Notes under the pieces: generated by a model | The model's database searches: none | Told to the model about the DNA's origin: nothing | What the model saw: only the letters and a program-made list of their open reading frames with translations | Made by a program: the position numbers and the translations under genes | Shown: one piece after another, positions 35,558 through 44,753 of the stretch | Position numbering within the stretch: the first letter of the stretch is position 1 | How the letters are laid out: every line of letters begins with the position of its first letter | From: a gamma proteobacterium NOR5-3 | GTDB taxonomy: Bacteria > Pseudomonadota > Gammaproteobacteria > Pseudomonadales > Halieaceae | Assembly (NCBI GenBank): GCA_000158155.1 | Contig: DS999408.1 | Span: forward strand, 217,859-281,858 | Length of the DNA: 64,000 bases | Direction: 5' to 3'

Positions 35558-35950
35558 ATGAATGCAAGCCAGGCAATGAACGCATACAAAACAGTCGGCG
35601 TACACAGTTCGGTTGAAGATGCGAGCCCCCACCATTTGATCGCGATGTTGTTCGACGGCGCTCTGGATCGTATCGCCTCTGCTAAAGGTGCCATGGAGCG
35701 CGGCGACACCGGTGTTCAGGGGGCGCTGTTGGGTAAGGCCATCACTATTATCGACAATATGCGCGCCAGTCTTGATCATCAGCAGGGTGGCGAATTAGCG
35801 GGCAAGCTCGCGGATCTTTACGACTACATGGAGCGTCGTTTGCTCGAAGCGGGAACCAAAGCTGATCCGGAGATTTTGGATGAAGTCAGCGGCTTGTTGC
35901 GCGAAGTAAAGAGCGGTTGGGACCAGATTCCTGAGAGCTTTCGGCGCTAA
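35558..35950 (+). CDS. fliS: Flagellin export chaperone FliS
   Basis: 130 residues from the ATG at 35558, which has GAGG nine bases before it; a TTG at 35543 is part of that ribosome site. AYKTVGVHSSVEDASPHHLIAMLFDGAL and LYDYMERRLLEAG match the four-helix chaperone that holds flagellin unfolded for export. 42 bases after fliD. Confidence 0.96.
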   Translation: MNASQAMNAYKTVGVHSSVEDASPHHLIAMLFDGALDRIASAKGAMERGDTGVQGALLGKAITIIDNMRASLDHQQGGELAGKLADLYDYMERRLLEAGTKADPEILDEVSGLLREVKSGWDQIPESFRR

Positions 35951-35973
35951 GTGGGCCGGAGACGCTTGTTACT

Positions 35974-36333
35974 ATGACGCGACTAGAGCAGGACTTGAGC
36001 ACGGAGCAAAGCACGGGGCAGTGTCGGCGTCTTGCCGATGTGCTCAGCGTCACCCGCACAATGCTGGAGCATGCGAATGCCGGCAATTGGGATGACGTTG
36101 CGGAACTCGAGCGTGCTCGACGTGACGATCTCGAGCGCTGCTTTTCCGAGGCCGTTGACCCGCGGCACAGTGAGTTGGTGTCGGAAGCTCTGGCGGTCAT
36201 GTTGCATCTTAATGATGAGCTGATGGGTGTTCTTGCTTCAGCACGGGACGCCGTTCTCGAGCAGGGGATTAACCAGGCTCGCACACGCTCGGCTGTAGGC
36301 AGCTACCAGGACATTCAGCACTCTCCCGGTTAG
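35974..36333 (+). CDS. fliT: FliT-like flagellar chaperone
   Basis: 119 residues, fully helical. LSVTRTMLEHANAGNWDDVAELERARRDDLERCF is the typical FliT helix pair with its W-D-x-x-x-x-LE pattern. The family binds FliD and can affect regulators. Low conservation; position after fliS supports the call. Confidence 0.82.
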   Translation: MTRLEQDLSTEQSTGQCRRLADVLSVTRTMLEHANAGNWDDVAELERARRDDLERCFSEAVDPRHSELVSEALAVMLHLNDELMGVLASARDAVLEQGINQARTRSAVGSYQDIQHSPG

Positions 36334-36426
36334 TTGACGGTCCCTTGATCTGGGGCATGCACATTTCGCTCCTTCCTATGCTAGCTTGCGCTTCATAACA
36401 GCGTTTGTGGCAAAGGTTGCTTAGTG

Positions 36427-37002
36427 ATGACTGATGAAACCCCCAAAAAGGCCGAGGGCGGCCTCGCATACAGCGACAACATTTCTATCGCCTGGCGGAA
36501 AGTAAACCACGAACTGGATCAGAAGCATCTGGCCATGGTGAACGCGTCCAACGAGGAGTTTCTGCGGGCGGTGTCGGTAATCGGTGATGCCGGCGGTCAG
36601 AAAGAGGGGCAGGAAGCCTCTTCCGGTATCGTTGCCCAGGAGGTTGCCCGCCTGGATCTCAAGGTGAATTTGCTTTTGGATCTTGTAGGCACGCTTATTT
36701 ATCATCAGCTGGATATTCCGGATACCAGTCCCGTGCGGGTTTCGGCCGCCGGTGTGGCCTGGAAAGGCGATGTTCCCGAGCCAGGGGCCTCGGTCTATCT
36801 TGAGCTATACATTCAGCGCGGTTTGCCCAAGCCTTTGTGTTGTTATGGCGAGGTGGTATCGACGGCGGACGACTTTGCTCGAGGTACGGCAAAGGTCAAA
36901 TTTACCGGATTAACCGGTGCCGCCAAGTCCTGGCTCGAGAAGCTCATCTTCCGCCACCACCGTCGCGAGGTGGCCTACAAGCGCTCTGCAGCAGATTCCT
37001 GA
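36427..37002 (+). CDS. PilZ-like domain protein upstream of fleQ
   Basis: 191 residues from the ATG at 36427 (a GTG three bases earlier is in frame). The N-terminal ~95 residues are helical and unassigned (AWRKVNHELDQKHLAMVN, VARLDLKVNLLLDLVG). The C-terminal ~90 form a PilZ-type barrel beginning SPVRVSAAGVAWKGDV, with S-A-A-G in place of the S-x-x-G c-di-GMP motif. The RxxxR motif that normally completes the c-di-GMP site is not visible before it, so ligand binding is doubtful. Conserved position between fliT and fleQ points to a flagellar role. Confidence 0.75.
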   Translation: MTDETPKKAEGGLAYSDNISIAWRKVNHELDQKHLAMVNASNEEFLRAVSVIGDAGGQKEGQEASSGIVAQEVARLDLKVNLLLDLVGTLIYHQLDIPDTSPVRVSAAGVAWKGDVPEPGASVYLELYIQRGLPKPLCCYGEVVSTADDFARGTAKVKFTGLTGAAKSWLEKLIFRHHRREVAYKRSAADS

Positions 37003-37154
37003 GGCTTTTGCGGGGGCGGCTGCGTCAAAAAGTTGACTTATGCAGCTAATGCTCTGAAACTCCAGATGTTTTCACGTGGGGTGACCCGCCGACACGACGG
37101 CCGGGTGGCTCCATTGAATACTCCAAACGATTTACTCAATAAAGGGGAATGCAC

Positions 37155-38291
37155 GTGAATGACGCTGCAGAAGCGATTCGCGAGGCAAGCCGCAAGCTGG
37201 CGCGGGAACTGGTAGGCAGTAGTGCGCAGATCGAGGCGATTCGCCGCCTTATTGCGCAGGTCGCCCCCGCCGAGGCCTCGGTGCTGATTCTCGGTGAGTC
37301 TGGAACCGGTAAAGAGGTCGTCGCCCGAGGCATTCACACCCTGTCAAACCGCGCTCGCGGCCCCTTTGTGCCCGTAAACTGCGGTGCCATTCCGGGCGAG
37401 TTGCTCGAATCTGAGCTGTTTGGTCATGAGAAGGGTGCGTTTACCGGGGCCATCAACAGTCGCCAGGGGCGCTTTGAAATGGCCGCCGGCGGTACCCTGT
37501 TCCTCGATGAAATCGGGGATATGCCGCTGCAAATGCAGGTCAAATTGTTGCGCGTGCTGCAGGAGCGCTGCTTTGAGCGTGTGGGCAGCAATAAAACCCT
37601 GGATTGCGATGTGCGGGTGATTGCTGCGACGCATCAGGACCTTGAGCAGCGGGTCGAGGCGGGAGAGTTCCGCATGGATCTTTTCTATCGTCTTAATGTG
37701 TTTCCCATCGACATACCGCCTTTGCGGCAACGCGTGGAGGATGTCCCCGCACTGGTGCGCCGGTTTGTGGATTTGATGGAGCGTGAGCAACGCGGGAGCG
37801 TTGCGTTAAATGATGACGCCATGACGTGCCTGATGCGCTATCCCTGGCCGGGGAACGTGAGGGAGTTGTCCAACCTGGTGGAACGGCTGGCGATTTTGCA
37901 TCCACAAAGCACTGTGACTGTGGCTGATCTACCGGCTAAGTTTGTGGCCGATGAGTCGCCATCGCACAGTGATGTTGCGGATGTGGTGCTGCGTGGCGAT
38001 GAAGCCCGGGCCATGGAGGGCTTGCTACAGGATAAGCCAATCACCGAAGAGCCACCCTTCGCGGTGGCGCCGGCGCCCGAGTCGCCCTCACCGACACTAT
38101 TGGGCGGCGACGGCATGGACCTCAAAACGCATCTTGCGGAACTGGAGCGCTCGTTGATGGTTCAGGCGCTGGAGCAAAGCGACTGGGTGGTTGCCCGGGC
38201 GGCCAAGATGCTGAACCTGCAGCGCACGACCCTGGTGGAAAAAATGCGCAAATACGAGATAGTCAGGCCGGATGAAGCGCCGGAGTATTGA
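37155..38291 (+). CDS. fleQ: Flagellar master activator FleQ, lacking the N-terminal receiver-like domain
   Basis: 378 residues from the GTG at 37155, which has AAAGGGG seven bases before it; the ATG at 37149 is too close. A sigma-54 enhancer-binding ATPase that also binds c-di-GMP in Pseudomonas. Seen: [15 protein letters not shown], Walker A GESGTGKE (47-54), GAFTGA sigma-54 contact loop (94-99), [23 protein letters not shown], and a Fis-type helix-turn-helix at the end ([19 protein letters not shown]). The Arg before the LVG motif (LARELVG), used for c-di-GMP in FleQ, is kept. The ~120-residue N-terminal domain of Pseudomonas FleQ is missing, and there is no room for it upstream. Confidence 0.93.
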   Translation: MNDAAEAIREASRKLARELVGSSAQIEAIRRLIAQVAPAEASVLILGESGTGKEVVARGIHTLSNRARGPFVPVNCGAIPGELLESELFGHEKGAFTGAINSRQGRFEMAAGGTLFLDEIGDMPLQMQVKLLRVLQERCFERVGSNKTLDCDVRVIAATHQDLEQRVEAGEFRMDLFYRLNVFPIDIPPLRQRVEDVPALVRRFVDLMEREQRGSVALNDDAMTCLMRYPWPGNVRELSNLVERLAILHPQSTVTVADLPAKFVADESPSHSDVADVVLRGDEARAMEGLLQDKPITEEPPFAVAPAPESPSPTLLGGDGMDLKTHLAELERSLMVQALEQSDWVVARAAKMLNLQRTTLVEKMRKYEIVRPDEAPEY

Positions 38292-38343
38292 CGCAGTACA
38301 GTTCGGTTGTTCCTAAGTTATTGATATAAATAGATAAAATAAT

Positions 38344-38359
38344 AGGCACAAGCTTTGCA
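38344..38359 (+). promoter_or_regulatory. Sigma-54 promoter of fleS-fleR
   Basis: AGGCACAAGCTTTGCA: GGCAC at -24, TTTGC at -12, correct ten-base gap. The expected start is near 38370. This rules out the ATG at 38375 as fleS start (too short a leader) and favours 38399. Confidence 0.85.
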
Positions 38360-38398
38360 TAGACCTGTACCAGGATGCCGGAAACGGAACGTACAGGA

Positions 38399-39619
38399 AT
38401 GGAACAGATTTCCACCGCAGAGTTGGCTGAGAATCCGGGGCAGGCGCTACTGGATGAGCGCTCTCTCGCCTCGCTAACCGAAGTTTCCCGAGAACTCGAC
38501 AGCAGCTACCGCTCCATGCAGGAGCAGGTACTGCGTTTGCGTGGAGAGCTGGCGATCAGTCGCAGCGCGCGTTTGCGCGAACTCGCAGAAAAAGAGCGCT
38601 TGCTGGGTCGCCTGGCGTCGCTGCTCGCGGTGCTGCCCGGCGGTGTCATGATTCTGGACGCCGAACACACCATTCGTGATGCCAATCCTGCGGCGCTGGA
38701 CATGCTCGGCGAGCCTTTGCTCGGTGAGACCTGGCCCCAGGTGGCCAAGCGCAACCCGGAACTTTATGACAGTCAGCCTGGCCAGCGACGTTTATCAATC
38801 AATGGTCGTCCCCTGGATGATGATGGCGAGCAGGTGGTGTTGATTACCGACACCACAGAGCTTCACGATCTACAGGAACAGCTGGGTCGGCGTCAGCGCC
38901 TGGCGGCCCTGGGTGAAATGGCCGCGCGACTCGCCCACCAAATCAGAACCCCTTTATCGTCCACGACGTTATATCTGGCGCAGCTGGGCCGAGACGACCT
39001 GCCTGCCCAGCAGCGCAGTAAGATCTGCGACCGACTGTCGGGGCGACTGCAGCACATGGAGGGCCTGATCGAATCCATGCTCAGTTTCGTGCGCGGGGGC
39101 AGCCCCGAGATGCGACCGCTGCTACTGCGCGACGTGATGTCATCGCTGGAAGCGGTGGTGGGTCCGACGCTGCCCGCTGCGACGACTTTCGCGGTGACGC
39201 CCATCGATGACACCTTGTCTCTATGCGGCGCGGCAGACGATCTGGTCGGCGCGCTGGCTAATCTGGTTCAGAATGCCGTGGATGTGGCTGGTGAGGCCGT
39301 ACGTATAGATGTCTGGGCCGGTGCTACCAGTCACAACTCCCTGCAAATATGCGTGCGGGATAACGGCCCCGGTATTCCCACTGACGTTTTGCCGCGTCTG
39401 TTCGATCCGTTTTTTACCACTCGCGCTCAGGGCACGGGTCTGGGGCTGGCCGTTGTCGCCAGAACAGTGAGTCATCACGGTGGTGAGGTGCGCGCGCGCA
39501 ATCACTCCCGGGGTGGCGCTGAATTTTTGATTGATCTTCCCTTGCTGGATACCGCGACATCCTGCGGTGATGCCGCGGTATCCAGCACCCTTTTTAATAG
39601 TGAGAGAGGTAAGCCATGA
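38399..39619 (+). CDS. fleS: Flagellar sensor histidine kinase FleS
   Basis: 406 residues; cytoplasmic kinase with no membrane segment. A coiled coil at about 25-75, then a PAS domain (about 78-155; LPGGVMILDAEHTIRDANPAA). The dimerisation domain follows, with phosphorylated H180 in AHQIRTPLSSTTLYL. The ATPase domain has NLVQNAVDVA (N box), DNGPGIP (G1) and GTGLGLAVVARTV (G2). Activates FleR, with which it overlaps by ATGA. Start chosen from the promoter position. Confidence 0.94.
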   Translation: MEQISTAELAENPGQALLDERSLASLTEVSRELDSSYRSMQEQVLRLRGELAISRSARLRELAEKERLLGRLASLLAVLPGGVMILDAEHTIRDANPAALDMLGEPLLGETWPQVAKRNPELYDSQPGQRRLSINGRPLDDDGEQVVLITDTTELHDLQEQLGRRQRLAALGEMAARLAHQIRTPLSSTTLYLAQLGRDDLPAQQRSKICDRLSGRLQHMEGLIESMLSFVRGGSPEMRPLLLRDVMSSLEAVVGPTLPAATTFAVTPIDDTLSLCGAADDLVGALANLVQNAVDVAGEAVRIDVWAGATSHNSLQICVRDNGPGIPTDVLPRLFDPFFTTRAQGTGLGLAVVARTVSHHGGEVRARNHSRGGAEFLIDLPLLDTATSCGDAAVSSTLFNSERGKP

Positions 39620-40953
39620 GCCAGGCGACACGCGTATTGATCGTCGAGGATGACGACACTCTCCGGGATGCTTTGTGCGACACCATAGAGTTTGGTGGTT
39701 ACCGGGCTGTCGCTGCGGGAAACGGTCGTGAGGCGCTATCGCGAATGGACGCCGAGAGCTTCGATATGATCATCAGTGACGTGCAGATGGATGAGATGGA
39801 TGGTCACGGTTTGCTGCGCGAAGTTCGCAATCGCAAACCCGAGATGCCCTTTGTCATGATTACCGCCCACGGCTCGGTGCGCGATGCGGTATCGGCTATG
39901 CGCGATGGTGCGACGGATTACCTGCTTAAGCCTTTTGAGGCCCAGGTGTTGCTGGACATGGTGGCGCGCATGCAGCCGCCGGCAGAAGCCGGTTTGCCCA
40001 TGATTGCCGAAGATCCGGCGAGCCAGCAGCTCTGTGCTCTGGCAAAGCGCCTTGCGCCAAGCGACGCCACGGTGTTGATCAGTGGCGAGTCCGGCAGCGG
40101 TAAAGAAGTGTTGGCGCGTTACATTCACAGCGAGTCAACCCGGGCAGATAAACCGTTTCTTGCAGTTAACTGCGCCGCGATTCCCGAAAACATGCTGGAG
40201 TCCATGCTCTTTGGTTACGAAAAAGGTGCCTATACCGGCGCCTATCAGTCCCGGCCCGGCAAGTTTGAACAGGCGAATGGAGGCACGTTACTCCTGGATG
40301 AAATCTCCGAGATGGATCTGGGATTGCAGGCCAAGCTATTGCGCGTGCTGCAGGAGCGCGAAGTAGAGCGCCTGGGCGGCAATAAACTGATTCCCCTGGA
40401 TGTGCGGGTCATTGCCACTACCAACAGACTGCTCGAAGAAGAGGTGCGCGATGGCAACTTCCGCGAAGACCTTTACTATCGGCTGAACGTGTTACCGCTT
40501 AACGCACCGCCCTTGCGGCAGCGTCCGGGCGATATTCTGCCTCTGGCCCGACTGTTTCTTGATCGCTACGCACCGCGCTGTGGCTCGCATTTTGATGCGT
40601 CTGCCGAGGCCGCTTTGCAGCAGCACGCCTGGCGGGGCAATGTGCGGGAGCTTGAGAACTGTGTGCAGCGCGCGGTCATCCTTGCGCGCAGCGAAGTGCT
40701 GCGTGCGGCAGATCTGATTCTCGCTGATCAGCTGTGTGCGGCGGTGGAACCTCTCGCTCCAGCGGCGCCCGAGCGCCCGGCTCTCGAAGGAGATCTGAAG
40801 CTTAGGGAGCAGGAGCTGATTTTGCAGGCGCTGGACGCCAGCGGAGGCAGTCGCAAGCAAACCGCCGAGCGTCTTGGCATCAGCCCCCGAACCCTGCGTT
40901 ACAAATTGGCCCGGTTGCGCGAGCAGGGCATTAGCTTACCGACTTCTGCATGA
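39616..40953 (+). CDS. fleR: Flagellar sigma-54 response regulator FleR
   Basis: 445 residues. Receiver domain 1-120 with D55 as phosphorylation site (IISDVQMDEMDG) and K105 in LLKPFE. AAA+ domain with Walker A GESGSGKE (157-164) and GAYTGA loop (204-209), a natural variant of GAFTGA. C-terminal Fis helix-turn-helix SRKQTAERLGISPRTLRYKLARL. Expected to activate the sigma-54 promoters of class III operons such as flgB, fliD and fliK in this window. Coupled to fleS. Confidence 0.95.
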   Translation: MSQATRVLIVEDDDTLRDALCDTIEFGGYRAVAAGNGREALSRMDAESFDMIISDVQMDEMDGHGLLREVRNRKPEMPFVMITAHGSVRDAVSAMRDGATDYLLKPFEAQVLLDMVARMQPPAEAGLPMIAEDPASQQLCALAKRLAPSDATVLISGESGSGKEVLARYIHSESTRADKPFLAVNCAAIPENMLESMLFGYEKGAYTGAYQSRPGKFEQANGGTLLLDEISEMDLGLQAKLLRVLQEREVERLGGNKLIPLDVRVIATTNRLLEEEVRDGNFREDLYYRLNVLPLNAPPLRQRPGDILPLARLFLDRYAPRCGSHFDASAEAALQQHAWRGNVRELENCVQRAVILARSEVLRAADLILADQLCAAVEPLAPAAPERPALEGDLKLREQELILQALDASGGSRKQTAERLGISPRTLRYKLARLREQGISLPTSA

Positions 40954-40998
40954 GAGCGGTTTTTCTCAAGTAGAGAGTGAATACGGAGATAACGGACG

Positions 40999-41322
40999 AT
41001 GAGTGATATAGCGATTAATCAGGTTATTGCGCAGATGCGCAGCATGGCCTCGGCGGCCGGTGCCGGGTCTGAGGTTACCGGGGCAGAACAGGTGTCCGGC
41101 GCCAATTTCTCCAGCTTGATGCAGGACTCCATCGAAGAGGTGAACGCCGCCATGATGCAGTCAAAGGCCTTGGCGACATCGTTCGAGGCCGGTGATCCGC
41201 AAGTCTCTATCACCGAGGTGATGGTCGCGTCGCAGCGCGCCGGTCTGGAGTTTCAGGCTATGACCGAAGTGCGGAACAAGCTGCTGACGGCCTATCAGGA
41301 AATTATGAGTATGCAGGTCTGA
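40999..41322 (+). CDS. fliE: Hook-basal body complex protein FliE
   Basis: 107 residues; links MS ring and rod. FSSLMQDSIEEVNAAMMQSKAL, SITEVMVASQRAGLEFQAMTEVRNKLLTAYQEIMSMQV is the unmistakable FliE C-terminus. CGGAGA upstream. No clear promoter between fleR and fliE, so it may be read from fleSR. Confidence 0.96.
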   Translation: MSDIAINQVIAQMRSMASAAGAGSEVTGAEQVSGANFSSLMQDSIEEVNAAMMQSKALATSFEAGDPQVSITEVMVASQRAGLEFQAMTEVRNKLLTAYQEIMSMQV

Positions 41323-41376
41323 CAGTGACTGTTCACCAGCACCTACAGATCGCTGAATTAACGAGAGCGCAGAACC

Positions 41377-43077
41377 ATGGCTGAAGCTACCGACAATACT
41401 TTATTTGCCCGTTTTAACGGATTTTCCCGTCAGCCGGCGACCCGTCAGCTTGCGCTGCTCATCGGCCTGGCCGCGAGTATTGCCATGGCCATGGGCATGG
41501 TTCAGTGGGTGGTTGAGCCCAACTACAAGCCGCTTTACGGCACCATGGCGCCGGAGGATACCAATGATGTTATCGCTTCTTTGGAAGCCAATGGGGTGGA
41601 TTACCGAATGGACCGGCGCAGCGGCATGGTGGCGGTCCCTGCCGGTGATGTTCACCGCGCACGTTTGCTCCTGGCGGGGGATGGTTATCCTCGCGGCGAG
41701 GGCGTGGGTTTTGAAAGTCTTTATCGTGAGCAGGAAATCGGTCTTTCAAGCTTTATGGAGCAAGCCCGTTTTCACCGTGCACTGGAATCTGAGCTGGCGC
41801 GCACCATCGGTGCTTTAGAAAGTGTGCGTGGCGCGCGAGTGCATTTGGCAATGGCCAAGCAGTCGGCATTTTTACGGCAGCGGGAGCAGCCCGCGGCGTC
41901 TGTAATGTTGAATCTTTACGCAGGACGAACGCTTAATGAGCGGCAACTTTCCGGGATTGTTCACTTGGTGGCCTCCAGCGTGCCCAATCTCGATTCCGAG
42001 CAGGTCTCGGTGGTGGATCAGCAAGGCAAACTATTGTCTGGTCAGGGTACGGATGAGGAATTCGGTTTTACCCAGGATCAGTTTCGCTATTCCCGACAGC
42101 TCGAGTCTGAGCTGAGCGGGCGCATCGTCGACATTCTCGAGCCGATCCTTGGTGCTAATGCGGTGCGCGCCCAGGTTGCAGCGGATCTGGACTTCACCCG
42201 TGTTGAGCGCACTTTGGAAACATACGCACCGGAAACACGGGTACGCAGTGAGCAGACCTCCGAAGAAACATCCAATCGACTTTATGCCGGCGGGGTGCCG
42301 GGCACGCTTTCGAATGAGCCGCCCATTGATACCACGGTCGCCACTGTGCAGGCAGCGCCCAACGTGGATGCCAACATTGATGCAAATGCGCAGGCTGGTG
42401 CAATTCCACCGGCGCGAACCAGTCGTCGTTCAACCATCAACTACGAGATGGATAAAACCATCAGTCATGTTCGGGAGACTCCGGGCGCTCTGCAGAAGCT
42501 GTCTATCGCGGTGGTGCTGGATTACATTGAGACTACGGCGGACGACGGCACAACCAGCCGCGTTCCTATGCCTCAGGAGCGTATAGACGAGGTAACATCA
42601 CTGGTGCGAGAGGCCGTGGGCTTTGACGCCGATCGAGGCGATACGGTGAGCGTTATCAGCGCTTCGTTTGTGGAGGTTCCGGCCATCGAAGACAGCGTAA
42701 TAGAGAGTTCCTTACTGGAGCAGGATTGGATATGGCAGTTAGCCAAAGGTCTGCTCGTTTTGACGGTACTGTTGGCTCTGGTGTTCGTGGTGGTGCGACC
42801 GCTCGTGAAGTTTGCCGCCGTGCCGGTGCCTATGATGCAGTCTCCTCAGGGTCTTGCTGGGCCGGGGCAGCAACAGCCGGTGGCCGCCCTGGGAGGCGGT
42901 GGTATGGCCGATGATCAGGTGACGCTTGGTGGCCAGGGGCAAATGGGACTGCCGGGCACAGCAGGCGCGGGTGGCGGTGGCTATCAGCAACAATTACAGA
43001 TGGCGCGGTCTGTGGCGGCAGGTGAGCCGGATCGTGCCGCACAGGTCGTGAGGGGTTGGGTGTCAGACGATGGCTGA
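41377..43077 (+). CDS. fliF: MS-ring protein FliF
   Basis: 566 residues, two membrane helices (about 23-42 and 450-472). Periplasmic ring-building motifs include YKPLYGTMAPEDTNDVIASLEANGVDY and ESELARTIGALESVRGARVHLAMAKQSAFLRQREQPAASV. The C-terminal tail that holds FliG ends RAAQVVRGWVSDDG. A Gly/Gln-rich linker lies at about 490-545. Overlaps fliG by 8 bases. Confidence 0.97.
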   Translation: MAEATDNTLFARFNGFSRQPATRQLALLIGLAASIAMAMGMVQWVVEPNYKPLYGTMAPEDTNDVIASLEANGVDYRMDRRSGMVAVPAGDVHRARLLLAGDGYPRGEGVGFESLYREQEIGLSSFMEQARFHRALESELARTIGALESVRGARVHLAMAKQSAFLRQREQPAASVMLNLYAGRTLNERQLSGIVHLVASSVPNLDSEQVSVVDQQGKLLSGQGTDEEFGFTQDQFRYSRQLESELSGRIVDILEPILGANAVRAQVAADLDFTRVERTLETYAPETRVRSEQTSEETSNRLYAGGVPGTLSNEPPIDTTVATVQAAPNVDANIDANAQAGAIPPARTSRRSTINYEMDKTISHVRETPGALQKLSIAVVLDYIETTADDGTTSRVPMPQERIDEVTSLVREAVGFDADRGDTVSVISASFVEVPAIEDSVIESSLLEQDWIWQLAKGLLVLTVLLALVFVVVRPLVKFAAVPVPMMQSPQGLAGPGQQQPVAALGGGGMADDQVTLGGQGQMGLPGTAGAGGGGYQQQLQMARSVAAGEPDRAAQVVRGWVSDDG

Positions 43078-44080
43078 GGCAGGGTCAAAGCTTAGCGGCG
43101 CGCAGCGCGCCGCGATATTTTTGCTCGGCGTGGGGGAGGAGTCCGCTGCGTCGATTATGCGTCATATGGAACCTCGGGAAGTGCAGCGTGTGGGTGAGGC
43201 CATGGCCTCACTGTCCGGCGTTTCTGATGATCAGCTGACCGAAGTGCTGGGGGAGTTCAATACCAAGGCCGGCGCGATTAATCCACTGGGTCTGGGCGCA
43301 TCAGACTTTGCGCAGCGAGTCATGATTCAGGCGCTGGGCGAAGAAAAAGCGCGGAGCATGTTGTCTAAAGTCATGCCGGGCAAGGCAAAAACGCGGGGCA
43401 TTGAGGCGCTCAAGTGGATGGATGCCGGCAGTGTGGCCGACCTCATTGTTGAAGAGCACCCCCAGATTATTGCGATTGTCCTGGCCTCCCTGGAAGAGGA
43501 GCAGGCGGCCGAGGTGCTGGGCGAGTTGCCGCAGCAGATGCGCTCGGATCTTGTACTGCGCATTGCCAGACTTGAAATGATTGACCCGGCGGCGATGGAA
43601 GAGCTGGACAAAGTACTGGAAAAACAGCTGGGTCGCGCGTCCAAAACCCCTCCCCGGGCGGTGAACGGTATGACCAGTGCCGCAGCAATCATGAATAACG
43701 TCAATGCCGACCTTGAAGCCTCGGTGATGGATGAACTGCGTGAAAGTGATGCAGAAACCACCGAGAAAATCGCCGAGCTCATGTTTGTGTTCGATGATCT
43801 CATGGCCCTTGATGATCGCGGCATGCAGCGCCTGATTCGTGAGATATCCGTCGATACGCTGGTCATAGCGCTCAAGGGCGTGGACGATGAGTTACAGGAA
43901 AAGTTTTTTGGGAATATGTCGTCCCGCGCTGCGGACATGCTCCGGGAGGATCTCGAGGCCAAGGGGCCTATGAAGCTGGCGGAGGTTGAGGCCGCTCAGA
44001 AGGAGATTCTCGCTACCGCCAAGCAACTGGCTGACGAAGGTGAGCTCATGCTGGGTAAGGGCGGTGACGATTTTGTCTGA
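43070..44080 (+). CDS. fliG: Flagellar motor switch protein FliG
   Basis: 336 residues. GAQRAAIFLLGVGEESAASIMRHMEPREVQ starts the N-domain. EEHPQIIAIVLASLEE is the middle-domain EHPQ motif. MFVFDDLMALDDRGMQRLIREI is the C-domain torque helix region that faces the stators. Confidence 0.97.
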   Translation: MAEAGSKLSGAQRAAIFLLGVGEESAASIMRHMEPREVQRVGEAMASLSGVSDDQLTEVLGEFNTKAGAINPLGLGASDFAQRVMIQALGEEKARSMLSKVMPGKAKTRGIEALKWMDAGSVADLIVEEHPQIIAIVLASLEEEQAAEVLGELPQQMRSDLVLRIARLEMIDPAAMEELDKVLEKQLGRASKTPPRAVNGMTSAAAIMNNVNADLEASVMDELRESDAETTEKIAELMFVFDDLMALDDRGMQRLIREISVDTLVIALKGVDDELQEKFFGNMSSRAADMLREDLEAKGPMKLAEVEAAQKEILATAKQLADEGELMLGKGGDDFV

Positions 44081-44750
44081 TCCCCTGGAATCAGATAGCG
44101 GCTGGGCCCCATCGGTGCTCGGTGTCCTGTCACAGCGAGGCGGCGTTGCCAGGTCCGTGGCCGACCCCGCACATGATGTGGAAGCGCAGCGTCAAAAAGG
44201 GTATGACGCCGGTTATGCCGAGGGGCTCGCCGCCGGGCGAGCGCAGGCCGAGAGTATCGTCGCTGAGATGACCGCGTTGCTGGATGCTATGTCAGCCCCT
44301 TTTGAAAGTACTGACGCCGTCTTGCTGCGAGAGTTACTGGCGGTAACCGAGCGGGTGGCTCGGGCGGTGATTCGGCGGGAGCTTGAGGCCGGGGTGGACA
44401 TCGAACGGGTGCTCGCTGATGCGCTGGCCGCGCTGGGCTCTGTTTCTACTACGGTACAGCTGACCCTGAATCCTCTGGATGCGGCCGTGTGTAAAGAGCT
44501 GGGCTTACTCACCAGTGAGCGTTTTGAAGTGCTTGAAAATTCTGCGATGCAGCGCGGGGGATTACAGCTGCACGCCGGTCACAGTTTTGTCGATGCGTCC
44601 GTGGAATCGCGCATAGAATCGTCACTCGCTGAGCTTAGATCCAATGCCGGCGTGCCAGACGATCTCGCTCCAGAAAACCTTTCAGATCAAGCTTCAGAGC
44701 CCTCTGTGAGTGAAGGACAATCCCCTGATTCGCCACTCGGTGAGGCTTAA
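44064..44750 (+). CDS. fliH: Flagellar assembly ATPase regulator FliH
   Basis: 228 residues from the GTG at 44064, 17 bases inside the end of fliG with AAGGGCG just before it; TTG at 44073 is an alternative. An earlier ATG at 43986 is deep in fliG and unlikely. GYDAGYAEGLAAGRAQ is the Gly-heptad repeat typical of FliH. The C-terminal part (TERVARAVIRRELEAG, GGLQLHAGHSFVDASVESRIE) matches the stator-like domain that restrains the ATPase FliI. Confidence 0.9.
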   Translation: MTILSDPLESDSGWAPSVLGVLSQRGGVARSVADPAHDVEAQRQKGYDAGYAEGLAAGRAQAESIVAEMTALLDAMSAPFESTDAVLLRELLAVTERVARAVIRRELEAGVDIERVLADALAALGSVSTTVQLTLNPLDAAVCKELGLLTSERFEVLENSAMQRGGLQLHAGHSFVDASVESRIESSLAELRSNAGVPDDLAPENLSDQASEPSVSEGQSPDSPLGEA

Positions 44751-44753
44751 GCA

